Counted from the first letter of the stretch, positions 25,551 to 34,726 are shown. The stretch: DNA of 64,000 bases from Chloroflexota bacterium (GCA_023381565.1 JAMCRR010000096.1:125942-189941); one strand, 5' to 3'. Notes: a model not told the origin generated them from the sequence alone. Numbers and translations are program-made.

Positions 25551-26522
25551 GTGCATATGGACCTGACACTCATTTTATATATCGGCGGTGGTTTTGCAGT
25601 CCTTCTGTTAGGGATTGGAGTCATCCTCGCCCTGACTACTGATCGGGCATTGGTTGCCGAAAGGCTCGATCGTTACGTCGAAGAAGAAAATTTGGTGGAA
25701 GGGGAAGGGGTGGGTGGCGGCGCGCCGGTTACTGAATGGATCAACCGCCAGGTAGAACGGTCAACCTGGGGCGATAGAATTGCCAAAGACCTGGCGCGCG
25801 CCGACCTGAAAATGAAGCCAGGCGAGTATGTGGCCACCATGATCATCATGGCCTTTGTGGTGGGGCTGGTTGGATGGTATTTTGGGGGACAATCGATCCT
25901 TTTCGCCCTGCTGGGTGCCGTGGTGGGAATGTTTTTGCCCAGCATATACGTTCGCCGCGAGCAGAGCGGGCGCTTGGTTCGGTTTAACGACCAGTTAGGG
26001 GACATGTTAAACTTAATGGTAAATGGTTTGCGGGCCGGGTATTCCACGATGCAGGCTATGGAAGCTGTGAGCCGGGAACTGCCTCCGCCCATTTCAGACG
26101 AATTCCGCCGGGTAGTCCAGGAAATGCAATTAGGCGTCCCGATGAAGACGGCAATGGAAAATTTGCTACGCCGTATCCCCAGCGACGACCTGGATTTGGT
26201 GATCACCGCCATTGACGTACAGCGGGAGGTCGGCGGTAACCTGGCTGAAATCCTGGATACGATTTCATTCACGATCCGTGAGCGTGTCCGTATTAAAGGG
26301 GAAGTGCGTGTTTTAACCTCGCAGGTCATGTATTCGGGTCGTTTCCTCTCCATGCTGCCGTTAATTGTGTTCGCGATTATCTGGCTCCTGAACCGGGATT
26401 ACATGCTGACCTTCTTCAAGCCCGAGTCGGGGATATGCGGTTATATATCGTTATTTATTGCGGCGATCATGATCATCTCCGGTTATTTCGTAATGACTAA
26501 GATTGGTGAGATCGAAGTATAG
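25551..26522 (+). CDS. tadB: Tad pilus membrane protein TadB (GspF family)
   Basis: About 323 residues. There is an N-terminal membrane helix (LILYIGGGFAVLLLGIGVILAL), then a pair at about 95-135, then the GspF-type cytoplasmic core RFNDQLGDMLNLMVNGLRAGYS, PISDEFRRVVQEMQLGVP, and DLDLVITAIDVQREVGGNLAEIL, ending with two helices. It forms the inner-membrane platform for the CpaF ATPase. GGAGG (25539-25543) serves GTG codons at 25548 or 25551; an ATG at 25557 is a further possibility with a longer spacer. I chose 25551. Confidence 0.92.
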   Translation: MHMDLTLILYIGGGFAVLLLGIGVILALTTDRALVAERLDRYVEEENLVEGEGVGGGAPVTEWINRQVERSTWGDRIAKDLARADLKMKPGEYVATMIIMAFVVGLVGWYFGGQSILFALLGAVVGMFLPSIYVRREQSGRLVRFNDQLGDMLNLMVNGLRAGYSTMQAMEAVSRELPPPISDEFRRVVQEMQLGVPMKTAMENLLRRIPSDDLDLVITAIDVQREVGGNLAEILDTISFTIRERVRIKGEVRVLTSQVMYSGRFLSMLPLIVFAIIWLLNRDYMLTFFKPESGICGYISLFIAAIMIISGYFVMTKIGEIEV

Positions 26523-26552
26523 GAAGCTGGCAAGCGTAGAGGAGTAAAGACG

Positions 26553-27500
26553 ATGTTAATAATTTTTATCATCGGTGGGATTATTCTGGCGACCGCCGTT
26601 GCATTGGTCATCATCGGATTAAATGCCCCTCAAAGCGATGAAGAAGCGCTCCAGCGGCGATTGGAAGAGTTCAGCGCCCGCGGTGAAACCGTTAACCTGG
26701 AGGAGATAGAGCTCTCGCAGCCTTTCTCCGAACGCATTATTTACCCAATGGCGCGCAAGATGGGAGAAATTGCCACCAAATTCACTCCCGAGCATGCACT
26801 TCGCACAACCCAACAGAAACTGGAATTGGCCGGAAACCCGGGCAAAATGGATCCGACCATGTTCCTGGCGTTGAGATTCGTTGCGGCAGCTTTCTTTGGT
26901 GGCTTGCTTTTCCTCGTGTTCATGATTTCGCCGTCACGGATGCCTTTTGGTAGAATTTTGCTTATCACGGCGGCTGCGGGAGCACTGGGCTTCTTTTTCC
27001 CTCAGCTATGGTTGCAAAGCAAAATCTCTAAGCGGCAAACGGATATTCGAAAAGCCATGCCTGATGCGTTGGATCTGCTGACGATCTGTGTTGAGGCTGG
27101 TTTGGGGTTCGATGCCGCAATGGCAAAAGTCAGCGAGAAATGGAAAACGGAACTTTCTCTTTCTTTCGGGAGAGTAATCCGCGAGATTCAATTGGGAAAG
27201 TTGCGGCGTGAAGCACTTCGCGATATGGCGGAGCGCATCGGTATCCCAGAGATGACCAGCTTTGTCGCCGCAGTGATCCAAAGCGAACAGTTGGGGGTTA
27301 GCATGGCAAAGGTCCTGCGTATCCAGGCGGATCAGATGCGGATAAAGCGGAGACAGCGTGCCGAAGAAGCCGCCCATAAAGCCCCGATCAAAATGTTGTT
27401 TCCTATGGGGATATTAATCTTCCCCTCGCTAATGATCGTTCTGCTTACTCCTGCTGCGTTGAAACTCATGCACTCCGCATTGGGAGCCATGTTCCGATAA
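26553..27500 (+). CDS. tadC: Tad pilus membrane protein TadC (GspF family)
   Basis: 315 residues with the same architecture as TadB: an N-terminal helix (IIFIIGGIILATAVALVIIGL), a middle pair (FVAAAFFGGLLFLVFMI and ILLITAAAGALGFFFPQLWL), then the GspF core KRQTDIRKAMPDALDLLTICVE, GLGFDAAMAKVSEKW and IQSEQLGVSMAKVLRIQADQM. PIKMLFPMGILIFPSLMIVLL closes the protein. It starts 30 bp after tadB. No flp pilin, prepilin peptidase or secretin gene is in this window, so the rest of the apparatus must be encoded elsewhere. Confidence 0.92.
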   Translation: MLIIFIIGGIILATAVALVIIGLNAPQSDEEALQRRLEEFSARGETVNLEEIELSQPFSERIIYPMARKMGEIATKFTPEHALRTTQQKLELAGNPGKMDPTMFLALRFVAAAFFGGLLFLVFMISPSRMPFGRILLITAAAGALGFFFPQLWLQSKISKRQTDIRKAMPDALDLLTICVEAGLGFDAAMAKVSEKWKTELSLSFGRVIREIQLGKLRREALRDMAERIGIPEMTSFVAAVIQSEQLGVSMAKVLRIQADQMRIKRRQRAEEAAHKAPIKMLFPMGILIFPSLMIVLLTPAALKLMHSALGAMFR

Positions 27501-27515
27501 AGGGGAGGTGGGTTT

Positions 27516-28256
27516 ATGCCTGAGGCGGGCCATCCATTACGCCCAGCCTATTCCCTCTATCGCTGGTATTGGCGCAGCCTGGATTGGCTATTTCCGCCTA
27601 GATGTGGGGGGTGTGACCAGCCTGGCAGGCGGTGGTGCGATGATTGTCGGGTAAAAGTCAGGCGTATTTCTGAACCCATTTGCTCACGTTGCGGTAACCC
27701 AATAAATAATGGATTGACATGCCGGAGCTGCGTTGACATTCCACCAAAATACACTGCCTTGCGGTCTTATGCAGAATTTGAAGGGGTGGTCCGTACTGCT
27801 TTGCACCGGCTTAAATACCGTCGCGATGTAAGTTTGGGTGAAGCATTGGCGGAGCCATTGATCGGTTATTTCGCAAGCTTAGGCTGGGAAATCGGCCTGG
27901 TTGTACCTGTACCGCTGGGAAGGGCACGTTTGAAAGAGAGAGGCTATAACCAGGCGGATTTAATTGCGAAGCCCCTGGCTCTTGCCTCGGGAGCCCGGTA
28001 TTCAAGATCGGGACTTGTTAGGATCCGGGAGACAGAATCGCAGGTTGGTTTGAATATAATCCAGAGGCGAGAAAATGTAGCTGAGGCATTTTATGGAAAC
28101 CGGGCACTCGTGGCATCCAAGAAGGTGTTGGTGATTGATGATGTTACTACAACCGGCGCGACGATCTCTGCATGCGCCGATGCGCTGCAAAATGCAGGTG
28201 CTGCAGCTGTCTACGGACTGACGTTAGCCAGAGCAGTCAGTCGAAAAGAGCCTTGA
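27516..28256 (+). CDS. comF: ComF-family phosphoribosyltransferase-like protein
   Basis: 246 residues. The N-terminal zinc-binding part has CGGCDQPGRRWCDDC (about 29-43) and CSRCGNPINNGLTCRSC (about 51-67), eight cysteines. The C-terminal half is a type I phosphoribosyltransferase fold: LVVPVPLGRARLKERGYNQ and the PRPP loop VLVIDDVTTTGATI. ComF is known for a role in natural DNA uptake in some bacteria, where it works with helicase ComFA; no comFA is nearby. It follows tadC by 15 bp and may be co-transcribed with the pilus genes, which fits a DNA-uptake theme but does not prove it. Confidence 0.93.
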   Translation: MPEAGHPLRPAYSLYRWYWRSLDWLFPPRCGGCDQPGRRWCDDCRVKVRRISEPICSRCGNPINNGLTCRSCVDIPPKYTALRSYAEFEGVVRTALHRLKYRRDVSLGEALAEPLIGYFASLGWEIGLVVPVPLGRARLKERGYNQADLIAKPLALASGARYSRSGLVRIRETESQVGLNIIQRRENVAEAFYGNRALVASKKVLVIDDVTTTGATISACADALQNAGAAAVYGLTLARAVSRKEP

Positions 28257-28284
28257 ACAGCGATGGATTTGCGCACTCAGGGGG

Positions 28285-28314
28285 TTGTTATCAAAATGCA
28301 GGCAGATGTAAAAT
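28285..28314 (+). promoter_or_regulatory. Possible promoter of hpf
   Basis: TTGTTA (28285-28290), 18-bp spacer, TAAAAT (28309-28314), about 30 bp before the hpf ATG. Confidence 0.5.
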
Positions 28315-28344
28315 GATAGTACCTACTTATTACAGGAGGAAATT

Positions 28345-28908
28345 ATGGTAGTAAAAGTGGATCTGTTCGCCAAGAATATGGATATCACAGATCGGATCAA
28401 CGATTACGTCGATAAAAAAGTGTCGAAATTGGATCATTTCATGTCAGGCGTCGAGGAAACCAGGGTCGATTTGGCCTACGAGAAAGCTGCTCGCAGCGCA
28501 TCCGACCGCCAGGTTGCTCAAATCACGGTGCGAGCGAAAGGAGTGATCTTAAGGACAGAAGAGAGGGCGGACGATATCTTCGAAGCCATCGATGCAGCTT
28601 TGGATAAAATGCAACGGAAAATGGAACGCTTCAAAGGAAAAAGGCATCACGGCCGGGGAGATGGAACCTCTGTGGCTGAGCTGACTATTGAGCCAGCTGA
28701 AGTAGAAGAATCGGATGCGCTTCCCACAATCGCACGGCGTAAAAGCTTCCGCCTCGTGCCGATGGATGAATTGGAAGCCTTGCAGCAAATGAGCTTGTTA
28801 GGGCACGAAAATTTTTTTGTATTTTATAATGTCGATACAGATGTCATCAATGTTCTCTACCGGCGCCGTGATGGAACTTATGGCTTGTTGGTGCCCGAAG
28901 TAGGCTGA
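28345..28908 (+). CDS. hpf: Ribosome hibernation promoting factor, long form
   Basis: 187 residues. The N-terminal domain (about 1-105) has KNMDITDRINDYVDKKVSKLDHF and RTEERADDIFEAIDAALDKMQRKMERFK. The C-terminal domain (about 125-185) has RRKSFRLVPMDELEALQQM and HENFFVFYNVDTDVINVLYRR, the dimerisation module of long HPF that joins 70S ribosomes into 100S particles in stationary phase. AGGAGG lies six bases before the ATG. It has its own terminator and probably its own promoter. Confidence 0.96.
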   Translation: MVVKVDLFAKNMDITDRINDYVDKKVSKLDHFMSGVEETRVDLAYEKAARSASDRQVAQITVRAKGVILRTEERADDIFEAIDAALDKMQRKMERFKGKRHHGRGDGTSVAELTIEPAEVEESDALPTIARRKSFRLVPMDELEALQQMSLLGHENFFVFYNVDTDVINVLYRRRDGTYGLLVPEVG

Positions 28909-28925
28909 GATTGAGCTGAGATTAA

Positions 28926-28965
28926 AAGGTGGAAGCAACGGAATATTGCTTCCACCTTATTTTTA
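28926..28965 (+). terminator. Terminator of hpf
   Basis: AAGGTGGAAGCAA (28926-28938) and TTGCTTCCACCTT (28946-28958) form a perfect 13-bp stem with a 7-nt loop, followed by ATTTTTAAT. Confidence 0.95.
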
Positions 28966-29051
28966 ATATTATTTCAACTTCCACAAAATTTAACGAGGCT
29001 GGGCAATGATTTTCAATCTCTCAGGTATTTACTCAAATCGACTTTTTCGTA

Positions 29052-29091
29052 TGATATAATCCCGCAACGGACCCGATTAAATAAACGGGTC
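29052..29091 (+). promoter_or_regulatory. Extended -10 promoter and leader hairpin of folE
   Basis: TGATATAAT (29052-29060) is an extended -10; no -35 is obvious. Just downstream GACCCG (29070-29075) pairs with CGGGTC (29086-29091) around a 10-nt AT-rich loop, within the folE leader. Confidence 0.5.
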
Positions 29092-29124
29092 GATAACAGG
29101 GATGGAAATGATATGGAGCTAAGC

Positions 29125-29784
29125 ATGAAGATTGACGAAAAGGTGTTAGATAAAACCGATCATAACTCTGCTATTTATAACGCGGCAGAATTAATTGATA
29201 AAAAGATGGAAAGCGGGGTAATTGAGGACTCGGTACGAAAAATGCTCGAGGCGTTTGGCGAGAACCCCGACAGGGATGGCCTTAAGAAAACGCCTAAGCG
29301 GATTGCTCGTATGTATGACGAGCTTTTACAAGGGTATCGGACCGATCCTGTCCAGATGGTGAATGGGGCGATTTTCGAGGTCACTTACGACGAGATCGTC
29401 ATCGTGCGAGATATTGAATTCAGCAGCTTATGTGAACACCACATGCTGCCTTTTCTTGGTCGAGCACATGTGGCTTACCTTCCTCATAACCACGTCATTG
29501 GCCTCTCCAAGATCCCCCGAATCGTGGATATGTTCGCTCACCGCCTGCAGGTGCAAGAGCGGATGACGCGACAGATAGCGGATTTCATCATGGAACTTCT
29601 GCACCCGAGCGGGGTTGCTGTGGTGATAGAAGCCATGCACATGTGTTCGATGATGCGCGGAGTGAAAAAACACGACGCCCGCATGACTACTTCCACCATG
29701 CTTGGGGCCTTCCGGAATAGCATGGCGACACGCATGGAGTTTCTGGATAATATTTCACGCGGTTCTTCGCCGCTGCATTTCTAA
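29125..29784 (+). CDS. folE: GTP cyclohydrolase I
   Basis: 219 residues. It makes 7,8-dihydroneopterin triphosphate from GTP, the first step of folate and tetrahydropterin synthesis. Zinc ligands are in [13 protein letters not shown] and [20 protein letters not shown]. The GTP site includes [20 protein letters not shown] and [28 protein letters not shown]. Two starts are possible: 29113 (MELSMKI) and 29125 (MKIDEK). The second has GGAG six bases upstream and is preferred. It converges with folK, folB and a pteridine-reductase-like gene; the stop codons of folE and folK are one base apart. Confidence 0.96.
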   Translation: MKIDEKVLDKTDHNSAIYNAAELIDKKMESGVIEDSVRKMLEAFGENPDRDGLKKTPKRIARMYDELLQGYRTDPVQMVNGAIFEVTYDEIVIVRDIEFSSLCEHHMLPFLGRAHVAYLPHNHVIGLSKIPRIVDMFAHRLQVQERMTRQIADFIMELLHPSGVAVVIEAMHMCSMMRGVKKHDARMTTSTMLGAFRNSMATRMEFLDNISRGSSPLHF

Positions 29785-29785
29785 A

Positions 29786-30271
29786 TCATATAGAAGGAAA
29801 AACTTCCCGATGCAGGATGGCCCGGTTATTCCTGCGGAGGTCACGAGCGACCTCCGCCAGGGTCTTTCCGGATTTGATATCTTGATATTCGGGGATCAGC
29901 TCTGAAATTGGGATAGCCAGATAAGCAAGAGACCATAACCGGTCATCCACTACCTGGCCGTCGAATAAAACAATATCGAGATCGATCGGCCGGGGGGCGT
30001 ATTTGTCAGAAGACCGCACACGGCCCATTTTTTGCTCGATAGGCCTGAGCACACGGGTTTTTAATTCTTGGGGGAAAAGGTCGGTCAAAGAGAGAATGGC
30101 GGAATTATAGAAATTCGCGCCCTTGGTCCCTACAGGGGCAGTCTCCCACACTTGAGCGATCGCTTTCACCTCCATGGTTTCGCGCAGCAAGAGCAACGCC
30201 AGGTGGAGATTATGGTCCGGATCGATATTCGAGCCTAAACTAAGAATTACTTCATGTATGGGTGCTTTCAT
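29786..30271 (-). CDS. folK: HPPK, 6-hydroxymethyl-7,8-dihydropterin pyrophosphokinase
   Basis: 161 residues. It transfers pyrophosphate from ATP to hydroxymethyl-dihydropterin in folate synthesis. VILSLGSNIDPDHNL, VWETAPVGTKGANFYN and the signature RPIDLDIVLFDGQVVDD (acidic ATP/Mg site) are all present. I take the ATG at 30271, which overlaps the folB stop by 20 bp; the longer reading to 30343 adds 24 non-conserved residues. It is directly behind folB, its pathway predecessor. Confidence 0.94.
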   Translation of the reverse strand: MKAPIHEVILSLGSNIDPDHNLHLALLLLRETMEVKAIAQVWETAPVGTKGANFYNSAILSLTDLFPQELKTRVLRPIEQKMGRVRSSDKYAPRPIDLDIVLFDGQVVDDRLWSLAYLAIPISELIPEYQDIKSGKTLAEVARDLRRNNRAILHREVFPSI

Positions 30272-30626
30272 GGTATTTGTGATTCCGTTCAATTTCCACC
30301 CCGACGGACCTGGCGAAACGCACTGCACCGGGCTTTTCGACACGTACGCGGACGCTTACAACGTTTGGTTCTTCTAGGCATAAGCGGGCAATATCGTTGG
30401 CAAGCGCTTCGACAGTGTAGCGGTTAGCCTTTTCGGCGAAAGCAATCACCTTTTTTGCCACAGTGCGGTAATTCACGCAGTCGTCGATGTTGTCTGCTTC
30501 GGCTCCTGTATGGATATCAGTAAAGAGAATAATATTGATGACGATATCTTGAGGCTGCTTGCGTTCTGCATCACCAACACCAATGATGCCCCTGACCAAC
30601 AAATCCTTTATAAAGACCTGATCCAT
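30252..30626 (-). CDS. folB: Dihydroneopterin aldolase
   Basis: 124 residues. It splits dihydroneopterin to hydroxymethyl-dihydropterin and glycolaldehyde. VFIKDLLVRGIIGVGDAERK, CVNYRTVAKKV and the catalytic region YTVEALANDIARLCLE, RVRVEKPGAVRFARSVGVEI fit the FolB/T-fold family. An alternative role as dihydroneopterin triphosphate epimerase (FolX) is less likely given folK next to it. A CAGGAGTAGCA ribosome site precedes the ATG. The SDR gene lies 57 bp upstream. Confidence 0.94.
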   Translation of the reverse strand: MDQVFIKDLLVRGIIGVGDAERKQPQDIVINIILFTDIHTGAEADNIDDCVNYRTVAKKVIAFAEKANRYTVEALANDIARLCLEEPNVVSVRVRVEKPGAVRFARSVGVEIERNHKYHESTHT

Positions 30627-30683
30627 TGCTACTCCTGTAAAACGTGATGTAAAGTAAGCGGCGATCCGATCAGAATGCCCGGT

Positions 30684-31460
30684 TTATACCAGGTGCCGGC
30701 CACCATCCAGATAGAGAATTTGGCCGGTGATGTATTCCGGACCGGTGAGAAGAAAGAGAAGCGCCTGGCCGAGCTCCTCTAAGGTTGCCCACCTTCGAGC
30801 GGGTACTCTGGCGATGATTCTGGCATTTTGTTCCGAAGTCATTGACCCTTCAGGAGGCAAGATGGCGCCTAATGCCAGACCGTTTACCAGGATTGAAGGC
30901 GCGAGCGCTAATGCCAGGCATTCAGTCATCGAAGCCAGTGCAGCTTTCGTGATTGTGTAGGGGAGGTGATCGGCGACGGGTTTGATACCACGAAAATCGA
31001 GGAGATTGACAATGCGCCCCTGGGATCCTTCTGGAAGAAGGGAGGCGAAAGCCTGGCTGAGAAAGAATGGGGCGGTAAGATTGACGTTGAGGTGATGCTG
31101 CCATTGATTAAGAGAGACTTCGGGAAGGGTCAAGGGCTCGTAGATTGCCGCGCTGTTCACCAGAGCATAAAGAGGACCATTTGCGGCTGCTTTGGGAATG
31201 ATTTCGTTGAGTTGCGATGAATGATTCAGGTCAGATTGAAGGAGGCGCGCCTCCACATCATAAGCGCTGATTTCCTGCCGTGTCTTTTCGGCCTCTTCCT
31301 CTGAGGTGCCATAGTGGATGATGACATTCGCGCCGGCCTTCGCTGCCGTCAATGCCAGGACTTTGCCAATCCTTCGGGCTGCGCCGGTAACCAGGACCCA
31401 TTTACCTCTCAGGGGTTTGTTATCCGATGAATTTGTGGGTTGAAAAACAGGATGGTTCAT
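30684..31460 (-). CDS. SDR reductase of the pteridine reductase/FolM type
   Basis: 258 residues, a Rossmann-fold NADPH enzyme. The nucleotide site is VLVTGAARRIGKVLAL; the Arg after TGAAR favours NADPH and is typical of PTR1/FolM. Downstream are LVNSAAIYEP (NSA instead of NNAG) and LLDFRGIKPVADHLPYTITK. In that last stretch the usual catalytic Ser is Asp, 13 residues before Tyr, with Lys four after Tyr: the spacing of the Asp-Tyr-Lys triad in pteridine reductase PTR1. YITGQILYLDGG ends the fold. It lies with folB and folK, so reduction of dihydropterin, dihydromonapterin or dihydrofolate is likely. Confidence 0.88.
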   Translation of the reverse strand: MNHPVFQPTNSSDNKPLRGKWVLVTGAARRIGKVLALTAAKAGANVIIHYGTSEEEAEKTRQEISAYDVEARLLQSDLNHSSQLNEIIPKAAANGPLYALVNSAAIYEPLTLPEVSLNQWQHHLNVNLTAPFFLSQAFASLLPEGSQGRIVNLLDFRGIKPVADHLPYTITKAALASMTECLALALAPSILVNGLALGAILPPEGSMTSEQNARIIARVPARRWATLEELGQALLFLLTGPEYITGQILYLDGGRHLV

Positions 31461-31623
31461 ATTGTTTTAAGTGTAAGGGCGATAATCTCAGAAGTCAAGG
31501 TGAGGTGAATGACGTGGGATGATCAGACCCCAGATCGGCATGAATAGTGACAGGGATATTTACAGTCGCAGGCAATGGTGGCGATTATCTTCAGACAGAT
31601 CGGTCATGAAGAAGCGCGCTATC

Positions 31624-31652
31624 TTGACAAAACAGGCAAGAAAAGGTAAGAT
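31624..31652 (+). promoter_or_regulatory. Promoter of the copper operon
   Basis: TTGACA (31624-31629), 17-bp spacer, TAAGAT (31647-31652). The CsoR-type operator follows at once. Confidence 0.88.
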
Positions 31653-31655
31653 AGT

Positions 31656-31684
31656 AATACCCTACCCCCCTGGGGGGGGGGGAG
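31656..31684 (+). promoter_or_regulatory. CsoR-type operator
   Basis: TAATACCCTACCCCCCTGGG then a run of G: six C (31665-31670), one T, eleven G (31672-31682). C-tract/G-tract inverted repeats of this kind are bound by CsoR/RcnR repressors. It sits between the -10 and the csoR start, where binding would block transcription. Confidence 0.8.
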
Positions 31685-31702
31685 TGAAATGCGAGGATGA
31701 AA

Positions 31703-31972
31703 ATGCATAATCCAGAAGTGTTGGCTCGCCTCAAGACGATTGAAGGACATGTCCGAGGGGTCGAGCGGATGGTTGAAGAGGATGCGTACTGCATCGATAT
31801 CATCCGCCAGATCCAGGCAGTCAATGCTGCTTTGAATAAAGTCAGCGACAGTATCCTGGAGAACCACCTGAACACCTGTTTGATCACGGCTTTGCGAGGG
31901 GAAGATCCCGCCGAGCGAGAACGTGTATTAGGTGAAATCGCTGAGGTATTCAGCGCGGCACAAAAAACTTAG
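31703..31972 (+). CDS. csoR: CsoR-family copper-sensing repressor
   Basis: 89 residues, all helical (DUF156/CsoR). RLKTIEGHVRGVERMVEEDAYC supplies the first Cys, and SILENHLNTC the His and second Cys, the Cu(I) site of CsoR. It should repress its own operon until copper binds. Two ATGs are possible: 31697 (MKMHN) directly abutting GAGG, and 31703, with a normal spacing of six bases, which I prefer. The promoter and C/G-tract operator lie upstream and copZ-copA downstream, a classic copper-resistance layout. Confidence 0.94.
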   Translation: MHNPEVLARLKTIEGHVRGVERMVEEDAYCIDIIRQIQAVNAALNKVSDSILENHLNTCLITALRGEDPAERERVLGEIAEVFSAAQKT

Positions 31973-32002
31973 CAAAAATAATAATTCTTTAAGGAGCGCA
32001 AT

Positions 32003-32212
32003 ATGTCAACAATCACATATACAATTCCAAATATCTCGTGCAGCCATTGCATTCACACCATTAAGAACGAGATTAGTGATTTAACTGGGGTTGAATCGGT
32101 GGAAGCCGAATTGGATACAAAAAAAGTCACGGTTACTTTCGATGCTCCCGCATCTGTGGAAGAAATCGAAGCGACCCTTGAAGAGATCAATTATCCGCCG
32201 TTAAAGGGGTAG
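32003..32212 (+). CDS. copZ: CopZ-like copper chaperone
   Basis: 69 residues, one heavy-metal-associated domain with a ferredoxin-like fold. The metal site is ISCSHCIHTIKNEISDL (CxxC at about residues 12-15) and the C-terminal half reads KVTVTFDAPASVEEIEATL. It carries Cu(I) to the P-type ATPase encoded next. AAGGAG lies eight bases before the ATG. The Met usual in MxCxxC is replaced (NISCSHC), as in some CopZ relatives. Confidence 0.93.
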   Translation: MSTITYTIPNISCSHCIHTIKNEISDLTGVESVEAELDTKKVTVTFDAPASVEEIEATLEEINYPPLKG

Positions 32213-32270
32213 ATCCAGGTATTTGATAGAAGATACGATTAGAGTTAGCGATCTCTTGAGGATATAAGCT

Positions 32271-34688
32271 ATGCCTGACACGAAACAAATCATCTTGCCC
32301 ATCACCGGAATGACCTGCGCGAATTGTGTTTCCACGATCGAACGAAACCTGAAAAAGTTGAATGGAGTCGACCAGGCAGCGGTAAATCTCTCTTCGGAGA
32401 GGGCAACTGTCGAATACAATCCAGAGCTCTTATCTATGGAAGACATTGTTGGGCGGGTCCAAAAAGCAGGCTATGATATCGCTCGAGGAGAAGCCGATCT
32501 ATTGATCCGCCGTATGAGCGACGATAATGATGCTCGCCGGTTGGAAAAAGCGCTCCTCAAGGTGGAGGGTGTTCTCGAGGTGCATGCCAGCATTGCGACC
32601 GAACGAGTCCGGGTGACCTATATCCCGACAATTGTCAGCCAGGCTGAGCTGCGCCGGGTGATCGGTTCGGCTGGATTTGAAGCGGTCGAAATGGGCGGAG
32701 ACGCCCAAGATGCCGAAGCACTGGCCAGACAATCTGAGATCGAGCATCAACGGCGTCTATTGATAACCGGGCTGGTATTCACAATCCCGCTTTTTATCCT
32801 GGCGATGGCTCACGATTTTGGATTACTGCCGGCATCTATACAGGATGCAGCCTGGATCAAGTGGATCATGTTTGCCTTGGCGACCCCTGTACAGTTTTAC
32901 GTTGGCTGGCAGTATTACGTGGGGGGCTTTAAAGCCCTGCGTAGTAAATCGGCGAATATGGATGTATTGATTGCCCTGGGTTCCTCGACCGCTTACCTGT
33001 ATTCCATCCCGGTCATGTTGGGGTGGATTCCGGGGCACGTCTATTTCGAGACGGCAGCCGTGATTATCACTCTAATTCGCCTGGGGAAGTTCCTGGAAGC
33101 CCGAGCGAAAGGGCAGACCAGCGAAGCGATTAAAAAGCTAATGAGCCTGCGCCCGAAAACCGCTCATGTGCTTCGAGATGGGCAGGAGATCGAGATTCCT
33201 GTCGATGATGTGCTCGTGGGAGACTTGGTCATGGTTCGCCCAGGCGAGAAGATCCCGGTGGACGGCGTTGTTGTCGAGGGGCGCTCGTCTGTTGACGAAT
33301 CGATGCTTACCGGCGAATCGCTGCCATTGGAGAAGGGGCCTGGAGACCCGGTGATCGGGGCAACCATCAATAAATTGGGATTGATCCGTTTCGAAGCGAC
33401 GAAGGTCGGCAGAGAAACGGCTCTGGCACAGATCATCCGGCTGGTCGAAGAGGCGCAGGGGAGCAAGGCGCCCATCCAGAAGCTTGCCGACCGCGTTTCA
33501 GCTGTCTTTGTTCCCATCGTGATTGCGATTGCCCTCGCCACCTTCGCAATCTGGATGTTGGTTGTGCCAGCGCCGCAGGCAGGGGCGGCTGTGAATGCTT
33601 TTACGCGGGCCTTGATCACAATGGTGGCGGTTTTGGTGATTGCCTGCCCGTGCGCGATGGGGCTAGCCACGCCGACTGCGGTCATGGTTGGGACCGGCAA
33701 AGGTGCGGGACAAGGGATTTTATTCCGCTCAGGCGAGGCTTTAGAGAGCGCTGGTAAAGTCAGTGTTGTCGTGCTGGATAAAACCGGGACGGTTACCCGT
33801 GGGCAGCCGGCAATCACAGACATCTTCGTCAAGGATGGTGCGGATGGTGGAAATGAGCTGCTGCGGCTGGCGGCCAGCGTCGAAAAAGGGAGCGAACACC
33901 CGTTGGGAGAGGCCATCGTTGCCGAGGCAGGCAACCGCCTGCTGTCTTTGAGCGCTCCAGAAGCGTTTCAAGCGATTGCAGGGCAGGGGGTTAAAGCCGA
34001 AGTAGATGGGCAGCAGGTGGCGGTTGGGAACTTGCGTATGATGTCTGAAAACGGCTATTCTGTAAACGGCCTCGGAGACAAGGTGGTTGACCTGCAGCAA
34101 GAGGGGAAGACAGCCATGTTAATTGCCCTGAACGGTGAGGTCAAAGGGGTTATCGGTGTGGCTGATACGATCAAAGATGGCTCGCGGGAGGCTGTGGATT
34201 TACTGCACCAGATGGGGCTGCGGGTTATTATGCTCACCGGAGATAACCTGAAAACGGCCAAAGCAATTGCCAGCCAGGCAGGAATCGAGGACGTACTGGC
34301 TGAAGTGCTGCCTGACGGTAAAGCCCGAGAAGTGAAGAGGCTTCAAGAGCAGGGTGAAGTGGTTGCCATGGTCGGAGATGGGATCAATGACGCGCCTGCG
34401 CTCGCCCAGGCAGACCTCGGCTTAGCCATCGGCACCGGAACGGATGTGGCTATGGCAGCTGCCCCGGTCACTCTGATCAGCGGGGATCTGGTGGGCGTTC
34501 CCCGTGCAATTGCCCTTTCGCGGCAAACTTTAAAAACGATTCGCCAAAATTTGTTTTGGGCGTTTTTCTACAATATCATTTTGATCCCAGCGGCTGCTGC
34601 CGGCCTGCTCAACCCGATGATCGCCGCTGGTGCGATGGCGTTTAGCAGTATCTTTGTGGTGAGCAATAGCCTTCGTTTGAGGCGCTGA
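32271..34688 (+). CDS. copA: Copper-exporting P1B-type ATPase
   Basis: 805 residues. HMA domain 1 (about 5-72) has [16 protein letters not shown] second HMA fold (about 78-146) has lost its CxxC: the corresponding place reads [16 protein letters not shown]. Eight membrane helices follow, with the P1B motif [15 protein letters not shown] in helix 6. Then come the actuator [15 protein letters not shown], the phosphorylation site [12 protein letters not shown], the N domain SEHPLGEAI, and VIMLTGDN and [17 protein letters not shown] in [16 protein letters not shown] of helix 7 fits Cu(I) pumps. It ends the csoR-copZ-copA operon. Confidence 0.95.
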   Translation: MPDTKQIILPITGMTCANCVSTIERNLKKLNGVDQAAVNLSSERATVEYNPELLSMEDIVGRVQKAGYDIARGEADLLIRRMSDDNDARRLEKALLKVEGVLEVHASIATERVRVTYIPTIVSQAELRRVIGSAGFEAVEMGGDAQDAEALARQSEIEHQRRLLITGLVFTIPLFILAMAHDFGLLPASIQDAAWIKWIMFALATPVQFYVGWQYYVGGFKALRSKSANMDVLIALGSSTAYLYSIPVMLGWIPGHVYFETAAVIITLIRLGKFLEARAKGQTSEAIKKLMSLRPKTAHVLRDGQEIEIPVDDVLVGDLVMVRPGEKIPVDGVVVEGRSSVDESMLTGESLPLEKGPGDPVIGATINKLGLIRFEATKVGRETALAQIIRLVEEAQGSKAPIQKLADRVSAVFVPIVIAIALATFAIWMLVVPAPQAGAAVNAFTRALITMVAVLVIACPCAMGLATPTAVMVGTGKGAGQGILFRSGEALESAGKVSVVVLDKTGTVTRGQPAITDIFVKDGADGGNELLRLAASVEKGSEHPLGEAIVAEAGNRLLSLSAPEAFQAIAGQGVKAEVDGQQVAVGNLRMMSENGYSVNGLGDKVVDLQQEGKTAMLIALNGEVKGVIGVADTIKDGSREAVDLLHQMGLRVIMLTGDNLKTAKAIASQAGIEDVLAEVLPDGKAREVKRLQEQGEVVAMVGDGINDAPALAQADLGLAIGTGTDVAMAAAPVTLISGDLVGVPRAIALSRQTLKTIRQNLFWAFFYNIILIPAAAAGLLNPMIAAGAMAFSSIFVVSNSLRLRR

Positions 34689-34698
34689 TGGTAAAATA

Positions 34699-34721
34699 CT
34701 CCTAATCCCTGGAATTAGGAG
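34699..34721 (+). promoter_or_regulatory. Hairpin over the tkt ribosome site
   Basis: CTCCTAAT (34699-34706) pairs with ATTAGGAG (34714-34721) around a 7-nt loop. The 3' arm contains GGAG, the only ribosome site for tkt (ATG at 34727), so the stem would hide it. Translation control is possible. Confidence 0.45.
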
Positions 34722-34726
34722 ACATT

